Shown here piece by piece: positions 56,191 through 64,000 of a stretch of 64,000 bases of DNA. The stretch's first letter is position 1, and the number at the start of each line of letters is the position of its first letter. Where the stretch lies: NCBI GenBank assembly GCA_932521035.1, contig OW051497.1, positions 5,704,001 to 5,768,000 on the forward strand, read 5' to 3'. This stretch comes from Oscheius dolichura (Eukaryota; Nematoda; Chromadorea; Rhabditida; Rhabditidae). Both the position numbers and the translations under genes were made by a program. The notes below the pieces were generated by a model. The model was not told the DNA's origin, did not search any database, and saw only the letters and a program-made list of their open reading frames with translations.

Positions 56191-59100
56191 CTACAGTGCA
56201 TCTGACGACTCTTTCCTCCTGTTTTCAAATATCTTCTGAATGTGATGATCCATTGGGTAAGATACTTCTTTCAATTTTGCCTCCAGCTCTTCTAGTTCCG
56301 CAGACGAATTATTTGTATCTAAAGATGTATTAATTAAGAGAATTGAATACAGACGTACAGTAAATTTTAATTATTTGAATGAGAATCTTGTTAAGATCAG
56401 CGAGAGCAATATTTCTGTTGTTGTTCAGAGAAAATAACATCGACTTTAACATGTCAGGCTGAAAAGATATTTGTGAAAGTTTTGGAAATAACCATACTCT
56501 TTGCATTTGGACACATCGTTTAACAAAATATTCTAATTTCTTTGGGCTGATTGACAGTTCGTTCGTCAGGAAGAGATTTTCCCCGTGCTGGGCCATGCCG
56601 TGCTCCAACATAGCGAAAGCGAGATCAAGTATGGCATTGTTTTTGTCGTGGGCATTCATGACCATTTTGTAGACTTTTTCAGTCATTCCAGTGTCTTTCC
56701 TTTAAAGACTTATTGAAGAGTATGGAAAAGTTGCTCACCTGTCAAAAGAAGCCCTAAACAATTCGTGCTGGCCGAATGCCGCACCGGTGGCGCTTGTTTC
56801 CTCGACGGCAAGTTCGAAAGCGTTTTCGAGTTGGCCGTTCTCAATCAGCTCTCTCAATTGTTTCCTCCTAATCTGGGACACAATTCGCCTGCTCATGTTA
56901 TTTTTGAGATGCAGCTTATCCTTTAGGTATTTAGCAAGTGCGTCAACCTTGCTCGCGTCATAATCGGCCACAATCTTACTAGCCTAAAATAGTTCGTGCA
57001 AGAAACAACAAATGACCCAACCAGTTCAAGAGATCCCGGAGTAACCGATTGTGCTGAAGAGATGAACTCAGCGCAGGCTCCATCGGCCTGTTCCACATTG
57101 TTTTTGACAAACTCAAGAGCAATGTATGATATAGCTGCTTCAGCTGAGAATGATGACCTAGAAGGACGGGCACTCAATTTCGAAGCGAAGACACCAACTT
57201 GATTTCCCAAAGTTGTTCAGCCACCTCGCTTCTGCCTTGCTGCAGTGCCACCAGGAATACTTTTTCCCATAGGACTGAAGCTTGTTTCTTTACCCGGGCC
57301 AACCCCTTCTTGTCCTCGGACTCTGTTGATTGAGTTGCTTTTCTCAAAATACGTTCAGTGAGGGCAAAGTCGATATCCTGAATAGTGTGTGAAATGAAAT
57401 AACCAATGAAGTATACCTTTTCGCGGATCAGTTTTTTCAATATCACCTCTTGAAGCTTATGAACAGCGGAAGGGTTCATTTTTCCAGTGCCTTCCATATT
57501 AGCAAGTTCATCCTCCAAGCTGGCCACAGAGGACGACATCCAACGCGAATATGTTTGTCCTTGTGCTTTCAACTTCTCTAAGAATTCAACTCTTTCGTCC
57601 AATTTTAATTCGGCTAGTTTGTTTTTGGTGTCTAGCACATCGTCCCGGGACAGTCGCGCTGCAGGCTAAAGATTAACTAAGTTCTACATGATTTGAATTC
57701 AAAACCTCCTGCTCCAAGTGCTCCACAAGGCTATTCAATCTGCTGGTTGAAATGTTCGGATCAGTTATAATAGAAATAAGCACGTTTGACGCATAATTCT
57801 CAGACATTCGTTGATGACTGGCTGTACACGGTTCGTGATTTTTCCATCCAAATACCTACCGGAGAAACTGAGCCCAATAAGTTTTGCAATCAGTGCCACG
57901 TGTTGTGCATTTGAGTCTGTCTTGGCTTTGAGCAGCCTCTTTAGTTGTGCCTGGATTCTGGTGGCGTTTATGCTTTCGACGGCGCCACTGAAATTCCCCC
58001 TCAACTCTTACACAACAAAGTGAACTTGCCTATTCACCAGCTTTTCCAATTTTTCCTTTTGTAGTGCGTCACCCTTGGTGGCCAGTATTTGTTGGATCAC
58101 AGCAGTAGCCATCTCACGACTAATACGATCTTCTGCGATAAGTTTCAGAGCCGAAATAACGTGTGGAACATCTGGAACGGTACGATAACTGAAAACGGAA
58201 GAACCACCTCTTCCCGCAGCTACGTAGATAATTCTCGAGATATCCTCGATTTCGTCGTCTCCTTCGGTTTTAGTAAAGAGAATAGTGGCCAAATCAGCTA
58301 GAATTTGAGCTCTTCTCTCGTCTGTTAAGTTGCCACTGCTTAGCTGAAAAGGGATAATTTTACTTCCTAATAGTACTCACTTCTGGAAGGATTGCCTTAC
58401 TCAGGTCTTTCTTTAACTCTGGCTTTGTTTTTAATATTTCGGGGAGGTCTTTCTTAAGATTTTGGAAGACGTTTACCCAGTTTGGTGTTCTCAGCGCCGC
58501 TTGTATAAGAAACGTGTTGGGGTTTCTGTAATAACCAGGTAGATATTGAGTTCCGCTTGCTCCTACTGAATATGAGTAACACTGCACAGTTTGTCGAGTA
58601 GGTTGACAATCTCCGTTATATTATGCTCTTTCATTCGGAGGTATTCGGCAAAGCTGTCCATTGTTCTCTGTTCAAATATTCTAAAGATAACTTTAATAAA
58701 ATAAAACAGTGCGACTGACTCATTTTTGTAATTCGGATGGATAAAGCTGTATATTTCCAAAGCAGCAGCTAGATTCCCTTCGCTCCTTGCATTCCTTGCC
58801 CTTACGAAGACGAATCCGTTGTTGTTCTTTTCCGAAAGGGTCCGTCCATCTGGCGAGGTGGATAGATAGGCGGACAACTTGTGAAAGGCGTCGTGTATTC
58901 CATTTTCAATCAAGTTGCAGATTACTCTCAATACATGCCTAGTATTTTCGCCGTTCTGCAACAGTTTTGTTGTGGCAATGTGGAAAAAGTTACGTATTGA
59001 ATTTTAGAAGAAGAAGCCAGACTTGAGACTTTGTCTATGGCCTCCTCAAACTGGCCGGTCTTGATCAGGCCATCAGCTATGGCTGACTGCAAGGCTATTT

Positions 59101-60038
59101 CATTTAATGTTGCAGAAAATGTCTTCGCTACTGCTTCCGCCTGTTGAACTTGTCCTTTCAGCACCAAGGCATAGATCAATGCTCCAGCTACATTCTCATG
59201 AACATCCATTTGAGTGGTCTTCATATGAGTCATTATGTCTCTATAAAAATAATTTCATCTTGTTGTTATATGTTCTTACACAACTCCTTGCACATTCCCT
59301 TCCAAAGCGTAGGCCCTTGCAAATTGTTGCAAAATCTCAACTGTTGGAGTAAGTCCAGCAGATTCCCAAGCTTGGAGTTCATCTGTCACACTAGGATTTT
59401 CGCCATTGTCCACCTTAGTAGTGAAGACGGCAGTCCTCGACAGTGGCCCTAGTTTAATTCCTAAAATACAACGTTTATTTGAAATTAAAACAGGTAACAC
59501 CTCGTTGCTGGATTACATTCAAAGCAATGATTAGTGCTTCACTTTTCTTCTTCATAGGAACACCGTCGCATTTGTCCCCAAACGCATAAAGGACCTGAAC
59601 CAATAATGAACGTAAACCTTAGAGGAACGCACCTGGGCAAGTTGCCTATCCGTGAGCGTCGAGAGGTTAGTCTGGGTATCAGCCAAAAGAACAGTAGCCC
59701 TTTGCCAAACTTTGCCTGGGATGGTATCTCCACCCCATTCAATTCTAAATCGTTTTTCTAGGGCAAAATAAATCCCTCACCGCTCGATGACATCAAATAT
59801 ATTTGCTAATTTATTATTGTGAATTTCATTTTTATATTTATTGTGCAGTTGCTCGACAGAGGGGATAAATTTCTAAATAAGTCGTGATTTCAATAAAGAT
59901 AGAGTAACAAACCTCGGTGGGTTGATTTTCCAAAGATACCGCAGCTGCTGATGTTCCAGCCGATCGGGAAGCTAACTGCTGTAGAAAGCGTATCCGCAGG
60001 TTGACAGCAGTTGACGTCACCCTGTTGAACCGCAGCAT
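56191..60038 (-). CDS. Mitochondrial helical-repeat (PPR, LRPPRC-like) protein
   Basis: Starts MLRFNRVTSTAVNLRIRFLQ plus QLASRSAG, a basic, Ser/Arg-rich mitochondrial presequence; the CTAGATAG just before the ATG could be a trans-splice acceptor. Repeated helical pairs with PPR character follow, for example LQAWESAGLTPTVEILQQFA, RAYALEGNVQGV, ENVAGALIYALVLKGQVQQA, EIALQSAIADGLIKTGQFEE. The remainder is alpha-helical and charged (LDTKNKLAELKLDERVEFLE, RIVSQIRRKQLRELIENGQL). It ends KIFENRRKESSDAL. About 1050 residues in ~17 exons. Size, presequence and PPR-like repeats fit LRPPRC (mma-1 type), which stabilises mitochondrial mRNAs, but the sequence identity is too low to be certain by eye. Confidence 0.65.
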
Positions 60039-60255
60039 TCTATCTAGAAACAGGCAAATGTAATAAAAATAATGGAATGAATAAAAGAAAATATAGTCAA
60101 TCGAATAACAAGAAAGGTTGAAACAAACAGGTAAACAAAACAGTTTATGAGAGGGTAAGGCATTGAGGGGGATTGAGCGCATAACAATGAACAACAATAT
60201 AACAGGGCTATCTATCCTAAGAACAACTAAATGGAAGTCTATGTTCAGAACCCGA

Positions 60256-62533
60256 TTACGTGAGCTTCATCACACCGTTTCGATCGCACCAAGCAGTCAA
60301 TTTCTTCTTGGATGTTTCATCAGTAGCCAATGTGGCCCAGGCGTTTCTTATAGCAACGGCTAATTCAAACAATTGTTCCTCATTTATTTTATGCCGTTTT
60401 CTAAAAGACATTTTGAATATGCGTTGCGATATTCCTCACAGCTTATGCTGTTTCCTAGCCTTTGTCACTAGTACGTTTCCTGGTCTGCCAGAGAAAGCAT
60501 CTACTGAGGATGCAAGGGTCTCGTACAGCTGCGATTTCTAGAAATATGATAAAGACCCGAACTGAAACCAATAGTACCTTTGAAGGCTTTTCTCGATTCT
60601 CCTTGGTTGCTTGCCTATTTCTTTTCTCAGCAAATAAGCAGTCTGTTACCAGAGCAGCCAAAGTTTCGACAGAGGCCAGATCGCCTGTAGTCACAAACCG
60701 TTTCAATGGCTTACGCAAGTGTCTTCCCAATAAGTAAACCTAAATATAAATGTATTCCATTTGGAAGTAGCCTCACCTTAGAAAACACCATGTGAGCTTC
60801 GTCATTCATTTGGTTCTTCACAAGGGCGCATATCAATTCTGAGAGAGTAGAAAACGAAGGTTCCATTTTCTGGCAATGCCTCATGATTGTACCTAAACAA
60901 CCAATGTTATCATAATTAAATTGCTGCTTGCCTATATATTTGTAGCCGTCGTTCGATAGTAAAATTTTGTCCCACACGAGATCGACACCTTCCGTTGTCC
61001 CTGTTAAAATTGAGATCGTTTTCCAGTTGTGCACATTCGTTTCCAAAGACCTGAAAAGACTATGGAATGAAATATATTGTTTCCTACTCTGTGGTTAAAA
61101 TAACTTCTATCCAGGGGCGGACGGCTTGCTGTACATTGACCATATTCAATTGAGAAAGACATCGGAACATGTTGATGGCTCCATCAAGTTTTTCTGAAAA
61201 ATAAAGCATGAACAGAGGACAGTGGTTATAATCCTACCTTTCCTTGATGCAGAATCAAATAACTGACGATATTGTTCACGCCTGGGGCCATGATGTCGAT
61301 TGCTACTCTTGACAAATGACAGGGCTTTCGCCTTCTTCAAAAGCTCTGCAGCGGAGTTTACACCATTTTCGTTAATTTCACGGATGCCAAGAGGAAGGAG
61401 CACATCATCCCGGAGATAGTATTTTCGATTAACTTGGATACTAAAAATAAAAAATTGGAAACCATTGGAGATGGTACTCACAATTTTTCCAGTAGTTGAA
61501 ATGCTTCCGTGCCCGTCGCACTGTGCTCTATTACAAAACTGAGGATTTCGTTTACTCCTGGCCCCAATTCATGCGAAGTCGGCCATGGGTTAGTTTTCAG
61601 CGCTTGTTTGAGAGCATTAATATCCTGGCATAATTAATAAACTGTTTTATTTCCACCAACCTGATTCTCAAAAGCTTCCAGCACCTGTTCATGAAGAAGC
61701 GCATTGATTTCTTTTTCTGCACGGATATATGGAATGTCGTAGGAAGTAGAGGGCATTTGGGGAATCATCGATGTTGGTCCTGTAATTCACGACATTTAAA
61801 AGTGCACTTACAACTTACGAAGTGGTGGTCTGATTATATTTTCGGTGTTGGCTGCTGTTGAAACTGTTTTAGGATCAATCTTCCCAAAATCTAGTATCTC
61901 TTTTGATGTTTCCTCAACTAAAACGGGTTTCTGCTCAACGGACGACGAGTATAAATCTCCCAAGACAGCAGAGACATCATAGCCTTCGGCAAGAGCCGTC
62001 TAAACAAAGTTATATCAGAAAAGATGGAACTATACCTCAAGGCTGTCTCTCTCAGTTTCATTGAGTTCTGCCCTGCCTCCAAGTTCCAAAGCTGTTTCAA
62101 TTGTTTCAGGGTAGGGCCGCAATATGTTGTCTAGATATTGATGAAGAGGTAGATCGCTTGGGTTGGAATAATCGATACCAGCAGACGCTCCAAAATCGTC
62201 AAATGAGGTTCTAGAAAAGCGAATCGATAGAAAAAGCATAAAAACTAGTTACATTTCAGTCAATGGGGCGGTAGCTCTCCATAGAGGATTGTACGATTCA
62301 CGAAGGAACAGCCCCTCGCTAAAAAGAATATTAATAAATATAAAACTAAAGGCTTACGTGACTTCCACTGACGACGGCGGTCTCCTCGCCTGGTTGTGAT
62401 TTAATCGGATCGTTATTTTAAATCGGTAACACTTTCGAAAATTGTTAGACAAGGAATAACTGAAAAATGAAAAATAGCGCATACAATAAGTGATCGTTTA
62501 CCTCCTTTTTGTAAGTGAAATAGATCGTAGCAT
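60256..62533 (-). CDS. Mitochondrial helical protein upstream of and similar in type to the LRPPRC-like gene
   Basis: Starts MLRSISLTKRSYSLSNNFRK plus CYRFKITIRLNHN, a presequence for mitochondrial import. Following exons: SFDDFGASAGIDYSNPSDLP, YPETIETALELGGRAELNET, AEKEINALLHEQVLEAFENQ, DINALKQALKTNPWPTSHEL, NENGVNSAAELLKKAKALSF, LDGAINMFRCLSQLNMVNVQ, CQKMEPSFSTLSELICALVK, HLRKPLKRFVTTGDLASVET, and the end NEEQLFELAVAIRNAWATLA to MKLT. The predicted helix pairs (about 590 residues) resemble PPR/LRPPRC architecture but no repeat is canonical. Its stop lies 217 bases upstream of the LRPPRC-like ATG on the same strand, so both may be in one operon or be an old duplication. Confidence 0.6.
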
Positions 62534-63580
62534 TTACAGCAACCTATTCTGTGGACCACAAGCAGAGTACCCTCGAATCATAAACGAGGCCTGAAGACTA
62601 TAAATATAATTATTATGGAAAAGATATAAATAAAATGAGAAGACGCTTATAGTGAAATAGTCTAGACATTAGGAAATAAGTAAAAGATCGGCAATGCGGC
62701 GTCGAATTGAAAATGGTCAGAGATTTAAAGAGTCAGGCGGCGCTTCTTTGATTCCCTTTTGAACCTCATATTAAAAGGAAGAAGAGCTTCAGATGAGGCC
62801 TGATAAAGGGGACTGATATTCTAAAGAATGAGTATTTTCTACACATGCTTCACAAATAAACAGCTGCGTCACAGTATTTAAAATCTTGATGCAACTGTCA
62901 AATTGGTACATGTAAGAGAAATCTGGAAAAACTTTAATTTCTCCTCGCCAAGCTTTGTTTTCTGTTCAAAATTTAGCTTCCTCGGGTTCGTTCTTTACTA
63001 GAAATGTTAAGAAAACACTATTCTGTTTAACTATCCCCAAGCTACAGTAAACACGATTTCCTCTCAGGACCCAGGCTACCGAGCTTCTGCTATTATGTGG
63101 ATTATCTTTGAAATGTAAACGAATATTTATGTTTTTAGACATGATTTTCAATTAGATGCGTTTTATCATTTGGGAAATGTTTCCGTGTGTAAAATTAGAG
63201 CTCCTCAAGGTGCAAGGCTATAATTGGATAACGGGCGGTTCCAGACCTTTAAAACTAAAGGAGCACGTTTACGACAGGAACAGGCAGACTTAACCAGAAA
63301 CAATAAAAGGAGTCGATAGTTTAAGGTTTATTTAATTTCAAGCGAACGTATTTCGCTGGCATTTTGCATAAAAATATCATATTTTCTTCTTTAAAACTCA
63401 ATCAGGTGATTTGGGCATGCAGCTTCCCGAAATAACTGGACAGAGGTGCACTCATTCTGAAATGCCCTTTACCATTCATAAAAAGATTCGGTGCAACTAA
63501 AATATTTATTGAGAAATCTCAGTTTTGCATTAGCCACCGTCTTCGTTTCAACCCGTGGTTGTTCAACAACTTTCAGAAGC
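62534..63580. other. Intergenic, 1 kb
   Basis: Upstream region of the mitochondrial gene pair and 3' flank of the PAQR gene. AT-rich; no exon supported. Confidence 0.3.
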
Positions 63581-64000
63581 TCAGTCGTACTTGACATGTT
63601 TCGCTTTTCCCATTAGGTAGCAAATTGTACAAAGAATAAACAAAATAGATACTCCTAAAACCGTAGACACAGCAAGATTGACACCCGAGTTCCACGAAGA
63701 TGTCACCGCAGTGCAGTCGTGATGGGCCCCGTAGCAAAGATTCCAAGCGACCATGTCAATGCAGATATGGAAGAGCTGAGAAATCGAGTTCAGTTGGGAC
63801 CCAGAGAGGAAGAAACCTGATGTCCGTACCCATAGATATCAAAAAGCCCCGGGGCGAAGCGTTCCGGAACCTGAGCACCCATGAAAATACCACTGAGCAA
63901 TAGCCAGTAAAACGCGTGACTATGTTGATCCAGAGTGTCGTCATTGGGATCCGTCTTCTGCAAATTATCCATCAAACCTTCAACCATCCCGTTCAACCAA
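63581..64000 (-). CDS. PAQR (progestin/adipoQ receptor) family protein, C-terminal part
   Basis: Seven-helix membrane receptor/hydrolase family (adiponectin receptor-like). Two exons are visible; the gene continues beyond the window on its 5' side. The part seen reads SHAFYWLLLSGIFMGAQVPE, RFAPGLFDIYGYGHQLFHIC and IDMVAWNLCYGAHHDC, containing the PAQR core motif (PERF-x-PG-x-FDI-x-x-x-x-HQ-x-FH) with the metal-site histidines, then a last hydrophobic helix VNLAVSTVLGVSILFILCTI and the tail MGKAKHVKYD. The intron between the two exons is 39 bases in phase 0. Subgroup (AdipoR, mPR or PAQR5-9) is not determinable from this fragment. Confidence 0.85.

Overview
This window is nuclear DNA of a nematode, most likely a chromadorean. 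It carries two cuticle collagens of the nematode type (short hydrophobic N-terminus, RxxR processing site, Gly-X-Y blocks, C-terminal FEDGTRR tail) and two ground-like (Grl, hedgehog-related) genes, a family known only from nematodes. Nearly every gene is cut into small exons by 35-60 base introns with TTT(T)CAG or TTTTAG acceptors. Several ATGs sit directly behind such an acceptor, as expected for spliced-leader trans-splicing. No bacterial, organellar or CRISPR signal was seen. Gene models were rebuilt by hand from reading frame, intron phase and family motifs, so outer exons of some genes are less certain than their cores.

Layout. 0-7.3 kb: 3' part of the nucleoporin NDC1 (+), a Rhesus-type ammonium/CO2 channel (+), and two unrecognised small genes (+). 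7.5-13.3 kb: an SLC17 transporter (-), a WAP-type cysteine-rich secreted protein (-), an unclear coding stretch (+) and a secreted single-PLAT-domain protein (+). 13.9-16.3 kb: GPI-anchored trehalase (+). 16.5-19.9 kb: a gene (-) joining cysteine-rich CXC zinc modules to an AID/APOBEC-like cytidine deaminase core, the most notable item here. 21.1-29.2 kb: a cysteine-rich secreted protein (+), two tandem collagens (+) and an unrecognised antisense multi-exon gene between them (-). 29.4-34.1 kb: L-2-hydroxyglutarate dehydrogenase (-) and TAPT1 (+), divergent. 34.2-37.4 kb: Grl gene followed by an SLC46 transporter (both -). 37.8-39.2 kb: core-1 galactosyltransferase (-). 39.2-45.3 kb: gene-poor, holding a 135-bp imperfect palindrome and one candidate small secreted peptide. 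45.3-48.8 kb: a rhodopsin-type GPCR (+) and a purple acid phosphatase (-). 49-53.7 kb: SIX-class homeobox gene, a second Grl gene and an astacin protease (all -). 55-62.5 kb: an unrecognised gene (+) converging on two tandem genes with mitochondrial presequences (-), the second LRPPRC-like. 63.6-64 kb: C-terminus of a PAQR receptor (-), cut by the window end.

The set mixes secreted/cuticle products (collagens, Grl, astacin, WAP, PLAT), membrane transport (Rh, SLC17, SLC46), mitochondrial maintenance (L2HGDH, LRPPRC-like) and signalling (GPCR, PAQR, SIX). It reads as an ordinary gene-dense nematode autosomal region, not a mobile or symbiont-derived island. Four multi-exon genes (PLAT, WAP, CXC-deaminase, the 25 kb antisense gene) become visible only after joining short exons.
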